Assembly: GCA_001939145.1 (NCBI GenBank)
Contig: LSRX01000329.1
Span: forward strand, 520,579-584,578
Length of the DNA stretch: 64,000 nucleotides
Source: Symbiodinium microadriaticum
Taxonomy: Eukaryota > Sar > Dinophyceae > Suessiales > Symbiodiniaceae
Direction: 5' to 3'
This document shows positions 19,791 to 31,810 of the stretch, in pieces. Positions within the stretch are counted from its first letter, which is position 1; each line of letters begins with the position of its first letter. A program made the position numbers and the translations under genes. The notes below the pieces were generated by a model. It was given only the letters and a program-made list of their open reading frames with translations. It made no database searches and was not told where the DNA came from.

Positions 19791-20916
19791 CTAAGTGCAG
19801 GGCTTTTGGCCTGCCTATGTGTAGACAGGCCTGCCGGAGTCCACTTGCCATGCTAATGACAATGCTTTGTCAAGTTGCCAAACGTACACCCGCACGGGGA
19901 AACCCTGAATCGCGTCTTTGTCCAATGTTTGGACAACTGAGTCCCTGAACCCAAAGCCCCTGAGCCCTAAACCCTATAAATCCAGATCTTCACGTCTCTG
20001 CACCTTCGTGCCCGAAGACCCTACAAGACCTGCCTGTTCTTGGTTCTTTACTATAACTTCCTGAAGTTTTAGACTGAGATTGAGGTTCAGGTACGCCTGG
20101 AAACCCTAAACCCTAACACCCCAAAGCCGTCATCCCCTTGAAGTTTTCGAGCCCCATGATTCAAAGGGGGCCTTAACAGTTGAAACAACTTTTCGGGTAT
20201 TCCCAAGGAACCCTAAGGAACAGTATTACCAACACGTCCGACCCCGATTATGATTCCTTGCTATTACCAGAGCCTGAGCCTTAGGCCTTCAGCGCTAAAG
20301 CAAGAAACCTAATGAAACCCCTATGCCCTAAGCTCCTAAAGCCCCAAACGCCAAACCCCAAGCCCGAAGTTACGGGTTCCAACACCTTGCTCTTAACCAT
20401 GGTCTCTGCTTTGGAGGCCGGCTACAAATAGCGCCAGACGCCCGGGCTGCAGCCCCAAAATCCAACACAGATTTTTTTTAGGTTTGGGAGTACGGATTAA
20501 GGAGTTGGGTTTAGGGTTTAGGGATGAGGGATTAAGGTTGAGGGTTTAGGCCATACGAGTTGGGGTTTAGAGCTCCCCGTTTGGACGGCATGGTTGTGTC
20601 TAGGTCCTTACAAGGCTGGCGGGCATCGCTGATGCACTAGTCACAACATCATCTGACAAGAAGAGTTGCGTATACTTGCCGATAATAACTATTAGCTTTA
20701 CTTGTACTGTTCTTCTGAACTCTAAATGTTCCGTTGTTCTGTTGAGCTTGGCTTGTTTGGGTTAAACATGTTGCTCATGTGACAACTTCATGGGGCTGCG
20801 CCGTTTGTCGGGCATTTGTAGCTGATGAGCCAAACAGAGAACAATGGCGGCACCGGAGCTTAGGCAATGAGGTTCTGAGGTTGAAGCTTCAAGAATAGAG
20901 GTCCCAAACCTAAAAC

Positions 20917-20968
20917 CACCACCACCACCACCACCACCACTACTACCACCCCCACTACTTCTATTGCT

Positions 20969-21039
<71 letters not shown>

Positions 21040-21174
21040 CTACTCCTGCAGCAGCAGCAACAACAACGACGACAACAACGACAACGACAGCAACAGAGAA
21101 CAAGAACAACAACGACGACGAGCAGCAGCAGCGGCCGAAGCAGCGGAAGTAGAAGAAGCACTAGAGGTGGTAGC

Positions 21175-21210
<36 letters not shown>

Positions 21211-21214
21211 CGTC

Positions 21215-21264
<50 letters not shown>

Positions 21265-21282
21265 GGTAGTAGAAGTTGTTGT

Positions 21283-21320
<38 letters not shown>

Positions 21321-21333
21321 TAGCAGTAGAGGT

Positions 21334-21385
<52 letters not shown>

Positions 21386-21462
21386 GCAACAGCAGCAGCA
21401 GCAGCAGCAGCAATAGCCGTAGCCGTAGTAGTAGCAGTAGGAGCAGCAGCAGCTACTGCTGC
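20917..21462. repeat. large mixed trinucleotide cluster
   Basis: Successive CCA, ACG, ACT, AAC, AGT and AGC blocks (AGC/AGT from about 21167 to 21460). Open in all six frames, so the 100-150-codon frames are artefacts. Confidence 0.97.
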
Positions 21463-22006
21463 TGAATGAATGCTCTGGCTCATATACTGTGGCTGTTGGC
21501 GTATCAGCCATAGTCCATCTTAGCTACGACAGCAAACGCTTGCTTCCATTGTGGAAGTGTCCTTGACTTGAGAAGCCAATGGTCCCGAGTGACTCGTTTT
21601 CACTCGTCCTTGCTTTAACGTCCGCCGATGTGTTGATGTCGTCGTGCGAGCCGCAGTGGCCGATATCCTCGACGTCCAGTATATATTGGGGGATCGAAGT
21701 ACTGAGGCTCAGGTTCAGGAATCGCTGTAGCTTGAAACAGAACTAAAGTCTTTACAGAAGCCACAAGCCCAAGCTCTTGAACACGGCGGCACATCAGCCC
21801 CGGTCCCAAGGGGAATGAAGACCACTCGACTTTGTGGCCTTACGGTTCAGGGTTTAGGATCAAGGGGTACTGTAAAGAGCGAGTGCCATTTCTAGGCAAC
21901 TATTGTAGCTTCGGTCACTCTGACAGATTCTGTGTGACAAAGCTTCTGGCAGGCACAGACCCTAAGAGCCCAAGTACCCAAAATCACATACTCTACCAAA
22001 TATTAC

Positions 22007-22063
22007 CCCGTGGGAGATGCCATGTATTTGCGATAAGCCCAAATGAAGAGGCCATCTTCCAGC
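22007..22063 (-). CDS. candidate exon, unknown protein
   Basis: 57 nt, acceptor cacaacag|G, donor gtaata. Reads LEDGLFIWAYRKYMASPT. The plus strand is also open and protein-like (ISPNEEAIFQ), so the strand is not certain. Confidence 0.35.
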
Positions 22064-22373
22064 CTGTTGTGAATCCCCGGTAAGACTCAGGGTTTAGGCC
22101 TTATGGGTCTCAGAGCCTCTCGCCTCACACGCCCCAAACTCGCCCACCCATCACCGTAAACACAAAAAGCCCTTAAATATGTCAAGGTGCAAAACGCAAA
22201 CTAGACCCCAAACTCCCTCAACACCCACGCCTAAACCCTAAACCCAAGACTAAACCCTAAACCCTAACCCCTCAACCTCAAACCCTTGACCCTAAACTCA
22301 AGACACTAACCACTATAAAGCCGAAACCCCGGACCGCCTGAACCCTAAACCCCTAACTTCCAGTCCCAGATGC

Positions 22374-22413
22374 CGGGGCATCTGAAGAGCATGGGCTTCT
22401 TCTCAAAGGACTC
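22374..22413 (-). CDS. candidate exon, unknown protein
   Basis: 40 nt, acceptor cttcgtcag|G, donor gcatct (GC). Reads ESFEKKPMLFRCP. A plus-strand frame with a stop is also open. Confidence 0.3.
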
Positions 22414-23171
22414 CTGACGAAGTTTGGCTTTTGAGGTTCCATTAAGGGTACTATAGGGTTCTATAATGGGGTTCTATAATGGGGTCGCCTTTCAGGCACT
22501 CTAGGGTTCTATAACAGGGTTCTATACTAAGGTCGCCTTTCAGGGTACTATAACTATAGGGTTCTATAATGGGGTCCCGTTTACTGGGTTCATGTAAAGG
22601 CTTCCTATGAGGGTTGCTACACGCTTGAGGGTTTTTAGTTGAGGCTCCTTCCCAAGATCGGCAAGTTGGGGTCGAGTGCTCCGCGGGTCATCGATGCTGC
22701 AGGATGCCAGGACCGTTCACCTTCCATGTTGCAAGTTGCGGTGGGAGATGGGGAGGATCAGGAGGGGAGGAGATGGAACACTAAACCTTAAACGATACAG
22801 GTCAGAATCAGTAGTAAGCATACTTTGGCGTTCCTGTGCTGGCCCAAGAGGGCTTCCAACAGCAACACTTACATGAATCGTTGGATTAGGACTTTTGGGC
22901 CATTGGGGTTCTAGCGATGTTTAGGACTTAGCGTTTAGGGTACGTCGTTCTCCGGAGTGTGCCTGAAAGAGTTCATGTTGGCCTGTGCTTTTTGGCACTG
23001 AACTTTCGAATGACTAGCCGCAGGATTGCGGATGGCTGGGTGACTTCTACTTACCCCTCGCTGCTTCTGGAGCTCCTATACACAGAACTTGGAGAACACC
23101 CAGAACGACCTTGCTGCTTCCAAACCCGACATCCACTATCATAACCCTACTGAAAAAAGCCGAAGCTTAAA

Positions 23172-23259
23172 CCCAACATTTGGGGGTTCCGAAGGTTGGG
23201 GACCCTAATATAGTACCCTAAATAGTAGGATCCTTATTATAAGGACCCCAAAATTTGGG
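23172..23259. mobile_element. possible inverted-repeat element
   Basis: CCCAACATTTGGGGGTTCC at the left faces the complement of GGACCCCAAAATTTGGG at the right (two mismatches plus an indel). Internal GGGGACCCTAATATAG resembles the arm of the 98-bp family. Degraded. Confidence 0.4.
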
Positions 23260-23285
23260 AAAGTCCCATTTCGGAGCCGACCTAC

Positions 23286-23335
23286 GCGGGCGAAGTGGCG
23301 GCAGCTGCGCGCAGCTGCAGGATCTGCTCTTTGAC
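23286..23335 (-). CDS. candidate exon, coiled-coil
   Basis: 50 nt, acceptor aagcttag|G, donor gtaggt. Reads VKEQILQLRAAAATSP. A further short candidate with a textbook donor (gtaagt after GAGGG) lies downstream at 23055-23075 and reads ELQKQRG. Confidence 0.4.
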
Positions 23336-23792
23336 CTAAGCTTGAAAACATCATATCCCAGGAAGTTGCTGGTTTCGGGCGTTTGGGTCTAGGGTTCAGA
23401 GTTCAAAAACAACTCCAAAGCAAAGGAAAAATGTAGCTGACAGGAGCTTAGGCTTCATGCAGACCCCCTCACAAGGAATATAAGACTTACGTAAAGGCCA
23501 CTAACTCCTAACCCTGAGGTCTCAGGTTTCATGGCTTCTGAAGAGCTTGCAACCTCCATATGTGAGGGTGCGGCAGGTTTGAGAGATGATTTTGCAGCCT
23601 AACTAGACGCCTAAACAACAACCTGATAAGGCAATATACCTACAACAGGAATACGCTTTTGGTGGCTTGGGGCTTCAGGGTTGTCTTTTGCTGTACGACA
23701 TGCATTGAAACTTCGTAACTCCCAGTCAGTGTTTAGGACAATAGGCTCCCCACAATCCTAAAGGTTTAGGGTTTAGGGAGAAGTTGAGAAAC

Positions 23793-23819
23793 TTTGCCGG
23801 CGCGTTGCTTATGCTGGTC
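23793..23819 (-). CDS. candidate micro-exon
   Basis: 27 nt reading DQHKQRAGK. The acceptor follows a long pyrimidine run and ends in a telomere-like gggtttag|G; donor gtttct. Confidence 0.33.
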
Positions 23820-24483
23820 CTAAACCCTGGACGTGGGGGGTGAGATAGAAAGTAAAAAGGAAAAAGACTTTGACAATCATGCCTTAACAGCTGATCGCCA
23901 GAGTAGGATGCACTAGACGCGACCTGGTCCATATGTGCTGCCCACACACTATTCCATGACAAGCCCTGAAATCCTGTCCCAAAACCCAGAACCTGCATGT
24001 AAATTACCGCTTAGAGTCGATGGTGTAAATTTCGGTGCTCCGTGGTGGCTGCGTCGGAAAGTTGTGACCTTCGGCGTGCGTCAGTACGAGCGGGTTCTCG
24101 TAGTACTCCTGGAATGAGGTGAGGGTTTAGGGGTCCAGGTTTAGGGTTCCGGGTTCAGGGTTCGCGTAGTATTTGTTGGAACAGCATTGTCACGCTTAGG
24201 GTTTAGGATGGGTTAGAGCTTAGGAAGTTTATCGGTTTTTCTGCGGATTCTGAAATTCAATAGCTTTACCGACAGCCTAAAAAAGGCTGAGGCCCTCAAC
24301 CTAAAGCCCTTGTCGTTTGGAATTCTATCTTGCTGGCGGTTCTTGACTGAATGCGCAACTCGAAGCCCTGTAATCGTGAGCCCCATACACTTACATGCAT
24401 TTACAGAGCCTCTCGAAATTTCATGAAGACACGATGCTGCGAAGAGAGCATTCCAGTGACCCTGATGTCAAATTCAGCATGGC

Positions 24484-26150
24484 ATGCGGGACGAGTGGAA
24501 GGGCAAACCGGCTAAGCATCAGTTTGTCCACTCTGCTAACCCTGGTCGGGGCCCTCCCTGCACCAAAAAGGCTAACCGGAAGCTCAACCGTATTCGTAAC
24601 CTCACGGCTAAGGTCATTCAGCGGGATGTTCAAAAGCTCTCTCCCGAAATGGTGACTCTGGTGACTAAGCTTTGGAGAAACAGGCCTCTCCCTGAAAGGG
24701 TTACCCAGCTTTCCGTTTTGTGTCGTCAAGACAGTAGTGACACCAAGTCCTCTAGAGAGCTTCTTCAGAAGTCTCAAAAGCAGCACAAGTGCACCGAGTG
24801 GCGCAATCGGCTGAGAGACCCTTCTCTTCGAGGACACTCACGTTGGCCGGCAGGAGTTGCTGTCTACGATGACCAAGGTGTGGCGTTGACCAGTCAGGAA
24901 ACAACTGCTAAGATCATTCGGCACTGGAGGCATGTTTGGGCTGAACAGAACCAAGCTGACAGCCCTTCGCCCGACGCTGTTGGCATTCCCGTGCCTGCCT
25001 CGTGGTCGGTTTGGTGTGAGCAGGACCTCCGTGCGGCCCTGGCTCCCAGCTCTCTCACACGGGTCCTTCCCTGACACGTGTAAGCATGGACGGACGACCG
25101 CAGCTGGCGGGCCAGCCCGTAGAGTGGAGTCAAGACAATTGGCACACATGGAGTCGTGGCGAACTCAAGGAATGGGATACCAAGACGCAGGTCACGGCAA
25201 AAGGAAAGTCAGCCGTTAACCCTGCCTGGATTCGTGAAGACGCAAGCATCTGCCTGCACTACGGTCACCTCCGGAAGAAGACGTGACAGTGAGGCAGAAA
25301 CAGAACGTCTCAGTCGAGCAGCTCGCAGAGCGGCGCTGCTGAAGTGCATTGGACTACCGTGTTATCAGTTGCAAAGGCCTTTCAGTACCAGTACTTTGTG
25401 AGTTCCCTTGCGAGCTGTGGCCGGGTGGGCAAGCTGCCCACAAGACAAGTGACGGATGGCCTTTTCCGGGCTTGCTCCCGTGCTACCGGTCATCAACCTA
25501 GGGCGTCCAGTCCCTTGCTCCGTACAATCTTGTTTGGCGGGGCTCTGCACTTAGACGTCAAGGTCGCTTCTGCTCTGTTTGCGAGCTGTTCAGAAGACGT
25601 AGTCGCTGCGTGGTACTCGGGCATCGCATTCCGGACAGCAGGCCATTGATCAGTTGGCACAACCAGGCGGCCTCTTCCGTAGGTCTCCTTCGTAGATGGC
25701 TCAAAACACCGGGGTGGTGCGAACAGAGTTAAACGCTCCGACGTTCACTGCCAGGGACGGGAACGCACGTTCTCCCTCGAGAGACCGGGGAACACTCAGG
25801 ATCTTTCGAGGCAACTTCATGCCATTCGTTATCAGTGGAGGGCTCAGCACTTCCTTGATTGGACTCCGTGCTCTCGGCACGAGGCCAGAAACTTGGTCTG
25901 TGGCAGGGGCCTCCGGCTTTTACTGCGAGACTTCATGGATATTGAGCTTGAAAGCACTCCTATCCTCAGGAGCTCTTAGGGCCGTTCTTTTTGGAGCGGT
26001 CGTCTCCGACACTTGGCTTGCTGAGGCCCAGCAAGCGCCGAAACGATGCTCCTTCTGTGGCCGCAGCCCAGGTGACTGGAGGCGCTTGGCTTGGGAGCTC
26101 AGACTCAAGGCTTGCCGAGCCTTGCAACGTCCTCGCGGCGAGCTTTGAAA
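24484..26150 (+). pseudogene. degenerate retroelement-like coding stretch
   Basis: About 1.7 kb without telomere-like motifs, with different codon use, carrying successive plus-strand frames (24484-25074, 25086-25286, 25344-25649, 25696-26148) that shift into each other. The first has the W-rich linker look seen between endonuclease and reverse transcriptase in LINE-type elements. The last has a CSFCGRSPGDWRRLAWE stretch resembling the C-terminal Cys/His knuckle of such elements. No RT catalytic motif (YxDD) was found, so it is broken or misassigned. Confidence 0.35.
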
Positions 26151-26641
26151 TTTGGTTGGCTCAGGACAAGACATGTCAAGCATGATCGGCAGGTGCCTGA
26201 GCACGTTGCTTAACTGCCTTGTGGCGGCCTCGACACGAGAATGGCTCTTGAGCCGTTGTTTTTGCCAAGGCTTCTCCTTCGCCAGCCTAACTAAGGTCTT
26301 CATCTGAGGTCCGTCAAGTCGCAGCGCCCTGGACTGCACCCTGGCTTCGAGCTAAGGGTCATTGCTGACCGGCCCCAGGGTCCGAATAAGAACTTCAACA
26401 TACCGGGACCCGGTTTAGGGTTTATAGGGTATCAAGTTTAGGGTCTAGGAGTCGAGTCTAGCATTTTGGGAAATGTTTAACTTTCATCAACCATGCAATG
26501 CAAGATCAGCACAACAGTGCCACCCCTACTCTTCAAGCCCGGTGCCTTTATCACGAATGGTACCTCAAACCTTTCCGAAAAATAAGACCTTATAAACTTG
26601 ATAAAAATCTCTATAAATACCCCCTAACCCCGGTACAACAC

Positions 26642-26723
26642 CCCACGAGCCCCCACGCAGGAGTCCTCCACGCGCTTCGTGGTGCACCGGCCCTCGCGTG
26701 CGTAGGCATAGTACGGAGATGTC
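26642..26723. CDS. candidate coding segment, strand unresolved
   Basis: Minus: acceptor cctccgag|G, donor gtgttg, reading TSPYYAYAREGRC then TTKRVEDSCVGARG. Plus: acceptor cccacgcag|G at 26661, donor gtgcgt after 26697, reading ESSTRFVVHRPS. Both have good splice sites. The plus reading would fit the downstream plus-strand gene. Confidence 0.35.
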
Positions 26724-27166
26724 CTCGGAGGGATCCGAAAATCCCAAAATGAAGGTCATCTACCTACGGCAACAAGGACAGCTGCTGCTGTTGCCACTGC
26801 CTCATCAACAGCTAGCCGTCGAAAGGAGTATAGAGTTTACGGTTTAGGGCTTAGGGTTCAAATTTATTGCTTATGTCTTAGGTTCAGCTGTCGCCATGTA
26901 GCTTATTTGGTCTTGGGAGTGCTGTCGTGCCATGTTGCATTCACCTCACAAGCTCGGGACCTTCGACCTGCGATCCTCTTACACCCTACATGGTCACCTT
27001 TCTCCCGCGCTGACAACACGTTCAGTCTCGTGAGGTCGGTACGAGGAAACCTCTCCTCTCGCGATCTGTGACATGGCCAAGTCTGTCTTCAGCAGCAACA
27101 ACAAAAAAACGCTCATTACCTAATCTGCTACAGCCCCATTCCAGGGTCAGAAAGTCGTTCGAGTAG

Positions 27167-27282
27167 TCATGGTATCTGCGAAGCGTCTCTCCGAAGATGT
27201 GGATGCTGGGATGCTTCACTGGCGTCTCGAACAGCTCCACAAATCTCTGATCGCGGATGTGCATGCCTCAAAATTCAAAAGG
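27167..27282 (+). CDS. candidate exon, helical protein
   Basis: Reads MVSAKRLSEDVDAGMLH then WRLEQLHKSLIADVHASKF, ending at a textbook GC donor (gcaagt after AAAAGG). The start is approximate (acceptor gagtag or gcgaag). A minus-strand frame over 27120-27246 is also long and open, so strand rests on the donor and the plus exons to the right. Confidence 0.45.
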
Positions 27283-27868
27283 GCAAGTCAGTGTGAAATG
27301 TGTGATCCAGCGTTACAGTGGAGTCTACACGATGGCATATGCTTTCATTCATCCAACCGCCATCCTTCATTCAACGCAGGATTCTGAAAGGCATAAACAT
27401 TTTCTGGAGAAGATTCTCCTGCAGGAGCTGGCCTATAATTTCGTTATGATTTCGTAGCACAGCAAGCAGGGCAAATCTAGTCTGTCACTTCTTCGGAACC
27501 CTAAACTCCAAACCCTGAGCTCAGTCATCTCCTTGTGTGTGGGAGACTACAGTAGTCCATGCCTTCCCTGACGCAGGTGTAGCACTTGCAGCGATGATGA
27601 TCTGAAAAGTCTACTCCATCAGCCTATAAGGGTTTGGAGGTTAGGGCACCCCATCAGGGTCTATGCACCTGTTTAGCATGTACATTGGCCTTCCGGCTGG
27701 TCTCTAGGAACAATTTAAAGCCAAAGTGTATGCGGTGTTGGCGCAGGTAGACTGTCATGATCACTGTACGACTATGCTGCCCAGCTAGCATAAAGGGCTC
27801 TAAACAAAGAGCCTAGACGGGCAGGATCACTGTGTGGGTATTCCATTCCTTGGGTCGTTTAGCTACAG

Positions 27869-27910
27869 GATCGGCGTTTTCTGAACCTGCGGCCCAAGCA
27901 GCGTCTAAAG
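27869..27910 (+). CDS. candidate exon
   Basis: 42 nt, acceptor agctacag|G, donor gcaggg (GC). In the phase of the terminal exon it reads SAFSEPAAQAASK and leaves G, giving ASK-G-AFEEHK across the junction. Another open frame reads DRRFLNLRPKQRLK. Confidence 0.42.
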
Positions 27911-28075
27911 GCAGGGGGTAGAAGGGCCCCCTGAAGGCAGATTTCGTGCAGAAACCTCTGTTTGCAGGATCCTTGCCGTGATGCTCACCCGAAGCCCTGA
28001 GCCCTAAATAACCCCGAAAACCCCACCTCAAAAGCCGAAACTGAAACTCGAAAGCCGCAAACCCCAAAGCTGCAG

Positions 28076-28194
28076 GTGCCTTCGAAGAACACAAGCAGCT
28101 TGCACGGCACCGCCAGTCCTGCGCTTGGCTTGCAGAAGTGGAGGATTCCAAATTGTGGAGTCTTGAACGGGAGTTTGCAATGTTTTTAACTTAG
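28076..28194 (+). CDS. candidate terminal exon with stop
   Basis: Acceptor aaagctgcag|G; reads AFEEHKQLARHRQSC, then AWLAEVEDSKLWSLEREF, and ends at TAG 28192-28194. Charged helical sequence typical of real coding DNA. Protein not recognised. Confidence 0.5.
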
Positions 28195-28308
28195 TTTTGA
28201 CAGGGGCTATAGCTGACACAAGAAGACACAACCATCACACTGCTGACAAGCCTTCATTATCCATAGCAGGGGCGAAGCCGTACTTTCCATAATAAGTTAG
28301 AATAGAGC

Positions 28309-28411
28309 ATTCCCGGTTTGGGTATATGGCACCACCCACCCCAAAAAATGAAATGCACTCTTAGGAATACGCCCAACACCCTAGCTAGGTGCCATAGCCC
28401 AAAACGGGAAT
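28309..28411. mobile_element. second MITE-like element
   Basis: 103 bp with 24-25-bp terminal inverted repeats: ATTCCCGGTTTGGGTATATG then GCACC at the left; ATTCCCGTTTTGGGCTATGG then CACC (complement) at the right. Unrelated to the other family. No ORF. Confidence 0.7.
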
Positions 28412-28439
28412 GGGAGTCAGATAGAATTTAGCTTAGGGT

Positions 28440-29190
28440 TTGAGGATAAGGGTAAAGCCAAAGCTTTATCTGCTCGAATTCTCCAACTATTGTATACTGT
28501 ATCTGCCTATGTATTATGATTACAGTTTACTTACGTGGCTACACGTTTCAAACGTAGTAGAGTGTCAGTGCTCAATAGATATGCAGGTGTCATTTCTCTA
28601 CATCTGTACCGCGCCTAAAATTTAAGTATTCAGAACACGTCAAGATAAACTTAACATAACAATAAACATGTCTACCAATGCAGTACGATCGTTTGAAGCA
28701 ACAAATGTCCTTGACCTGCTTACACCGATAACATGTCCTAGTAAGGCTAGTGTCTGGTTCACTCATGCCCCAAAATCACCTCATATCTTTTCTAGTCTTA
28801 TTGGTAGCAACGATATACAACTTTTCACAATACGATATTATGAGAGCCCGCATTGGTTCCATAAGACAAGGCGAAACTGATTACGAGTCAATATCAGTTT
28901 GCGTAAGAATCTGTAAGTTATTATAAGGCGCACGAGGGTCATTGGGCTCACTTCCTTCGTCTAAATTTGGGTGGTCTCACTATACAACTAGACGCCTGGG
29001 TTTCATTGAACCCACGAGTGCCAAAGCCCTCAAGGGCTTTTCATTCTCAACATAAGCCGGATTGGCGAATCCATCATATGCAAATTGCTTGCTATTAACA
29101 TGCTTACTTGCATCTTTGTCTATCCTTCCGACATCTAGCCTCTCGTCTACAATTCTATTGACTACTAGCTATTCCGAGCCCCGTGTCAGA
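28440..29190. other. AT-rich segment lacking telomere-like motifs
   Basis: About 750 bp clearly richer in A/T than its surroundings, with no TTTAGGG/CCCTAAA, between a MITE-like element and a CCCTAAA run at 29205. Holds a 70-codon plus-strand frame (28668-28880) with no recognised product. Confidence 0.6.
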
Positions 29191-30745
29191 CCGGAAGCCC
29201 CTAAACCCTAAACCCTAACCCCAAAGCCCACAGCCCTCAGCACTCCACCCGAACTCCCTAATCTTAAAGCCGTAACTTGAGTCCGAGGCCCCAGGAGTAT
29301 AAGCAGTTTACTGGAGGGTTTAGGGTTTAGGGTTTGGGGGTTTAGGGTTTAAGGTTAAGGGGTTTAGGGTTTAGGGTTTAGGGTCAGGACTCGGTTTACT
29401 GTAGGGCCCAGGGTCAGAAACCCAACAGCAGCTGCCACAAAACCTTGCAAGCAAGGTGCCCTCTCGGCGCAGGTGTCCAACCAGGTAGTGGATCATGATG
29501 CAGCCTGGCAGCACAAGGATTCGGAGAATCCGGAGAAGTAACCTGGGGTATCCTACCGTTAACTCTGTCTTTTACCTAATTTCTCAGACCCGTAATCCGT
29601 TTCACTGTTGCAGGTCCTTCTGTTTCTTGCTCTCGATCAACGTGTTTGCAGCAAGCTACTGGCAGGAACACGTCTTGAGCCAAGCCGAAGGAGAATCGCA
29701 AAAAGCTAAAAGGAACTTACACCATCGAGCGATTCCTCGATCTAGCCATTGCCAGGTTGCACACCACAAGAAAACAAGAAGGGGACGGGAAACCCTTAAA
29801 AGCTCTAAACCGGCAACACCGCAGACAACACCGAGGACAGAAGTCAGGACAACAGGAACAGGAAAGCGGAGCCAGAAAACCTGAGGGCTGTTGCCCTTAG
29901 AATTCAGGGCTCATGAGTTTGGGAGGAAAGAAGGACGAAACGCAAGAAAACATTGGACCCAACCGAAAACCCCAAACCTAAACGTTATTCAAATCCTGTA
30001 CGCAGTAGACCTCCAGACACCTACACCCTAAATCGGAGAACAAATGGATCTTCAGGAAACTACCGACCCTAAACCCTAAACCTTATAAACGATCAGCAGC
30101 AGGATGATTAGCACAGGGAGCCCTAGTCTCGCATCGTGGAGCTGTATGGTTTAGGATTCGCGGATTACGCTTTGGGAATCAAGGTATCCTCATTGCCTTG
30201 CTGTCTGCAATGTAGGCCTCAACAGTTAGCCCGGGTCCGGCGGCCTCTAATCACACCGGATGTTTAAGTTTTGTTTTTCAAAATACCAGGCAGACCTAAG
30301 AATAGCCTTTCTAGTCCGTACATTATATATATATATATATATATCTGCATGCATGCATGCATGTACGTCTCTATGCATGTGTGTATGTGTGTATGTATGC
30401 ATGCACGGATGTATGTATGCATGTGTGTTTGTGTGTATGTATGTATGTATGTATGTATGTACGTATGTATGTATGTACGTATGTAAGTATGTGTGTATGT
30501 GTGTGTGTGTATCTGTACGTCCACGTGTACGTGTATGTGTCTGTGGCTTGCCTGTGTGTAGGTAAACATGTATGTGTATGTGTATGTGCACGTGTACGGG
30601 CGTGTGTGTATGTGTATGTGCATTTGCAGGTATATGTACATGCATGTGCATGTGTATAATGTATCTGTCTACCTCTATGTCTCTATGCATACACATACAC
30701 ATATACATACACATATAGATTATATATATATATACACACAAACAC

Positions 30746-30777
<32 letters not shown>

Positions 30778-31390
30778 GCCTATTTCGAGCGAAACAGGCC
30801 TTGCGAGAAGCCCAGCAGCACATCGAAAGGACCCTCCTCACGAAGAGCTGACAACTCTGGGGCTGAAACAAACCTCTTGGGCTTGTGGCGCTCAGGGTTT
30901 AGAGTTATCTTGCATGCTATACGCTAAACGTCAAATCCCAAGTGCTAAATCCTAACAGAGCCCGGAAGCCCTAAACCACACACAAAATCCTGGACAATAC
31001 CCCAGAGTTCACATGTTGGAGCATGAGGAAACTAAACAAATGAATAACACAGCTTTAAGGGCTTAGGGCTGTCATCGGGTCATGATAGCTGGTTGATGCA
31101 GGGTTTAGGCTTCGGGTTTAGACTTTAGGTGGTCTTATTGTCGGTAGAAAAAGGTTGTATATCTGTGTTGTGGAGCTCTTGGCATGAGACGAGTACGGCC
31201 TCGACTGAGGTTCAGCGCAGTGGTAAGAGCAGCAGCAAGCGCCGACATTGACAGCCACAGCAGCAATAATGGGGAGGGCAACCGTAGAAGTGGTAATCGT
31301 TAACCATCATGTTCGAAGTGAACGACCCAAAAGCCTAAACGGTAAACCCCATACGATCCAGATCAAACCCTAAAGCCTTATAAGCCTTTT
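29190..31390. other. gene-poor stretch
   Basis: Telomere-like units at 29205-29390, a Lys/Arg/Thr-rich plus-strand frame at 29495-29884 of doubtful coding value, the 30.3-30.8-kb microsatellite, then telomere-like and unique sequence. I see no convincing exon. Confidence 0.6.
30323..30780. repeat. TATG/TACA-rich microsatellite
   Basis: TA, CATG, TATG, GTGT and CACA tracts over about 450 bp; overlapping Tyr/Val/Cys/Met and His/Thr frames are artefacts. Confidence 0.95.
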
Positions 31391-31397
31391 CCAAGAC

Positions 31398-31468
31398 CCA
31401 GAAGAGGGGGTTCGGAGGTCCTCCTCCAGCCGCTTCCGGAGGAGAGCCACCTTCTCAGGAATCTCCAC
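31398..31468 (-). CDS. candidate exon, coiled-coil
   Basis: 71 nt, acceptor cggaaaag|G, donor gtcttg. Reads VEIPEKVALLRKRLEEDLR then TPSS. The plus strand is open too (Pro-rich) with a perfect gtgagt donor at 31479, so the strand is uncertain. Confidence 0.35.
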
Positions 31469-31810
31469 CTTTTCCGGGTGAGTTTCAGGGGATTCCCACG
31501 GTTTGGGGATCGGGCTTCGGTGTGGGGGGCTTGAGTTTTGTCTGGGATTCAGCCTCTAGGGCTTCCCTAAACCCTCAACACCCGAAACACTAAACCCTAT
31601 TTAATTTGAGGTTGCTTTAGGGCTTTTTTGGGGGTTGCTTGAAGCTTGAAGCCTCTGTGGGCGGACTGACCTTCCTGTGCCCAGACGACCTCTCCAGCGA
31701 CCAGCTCGGGCCTTATGGATTACCCTAAACCTTAAACCCTAAACCCTAAACCGTAAAACCTTAAACCCTAAACCTGGGCTCTTGGGGAGCTTAGAGGGGT
31801 CGGCCCAAAC

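Noticed and set aside
21036-21511. Frames of 100-147 codons of Leu, Ala, Cys or Ser
   Set aside because: Pure products of trinucleotide repeats, open in all frames.
28440-29190. Mitochondrial gene fragment
   Set aside because: AT content fits, but no cox1, cox3, cob or rRNA-like sequence was recognisable.
30247-30777. 176-codon minus-strand frame
   Set aside because: Tyr/His/Thr/Cys low complexity from TACA/TATG microsatellite.
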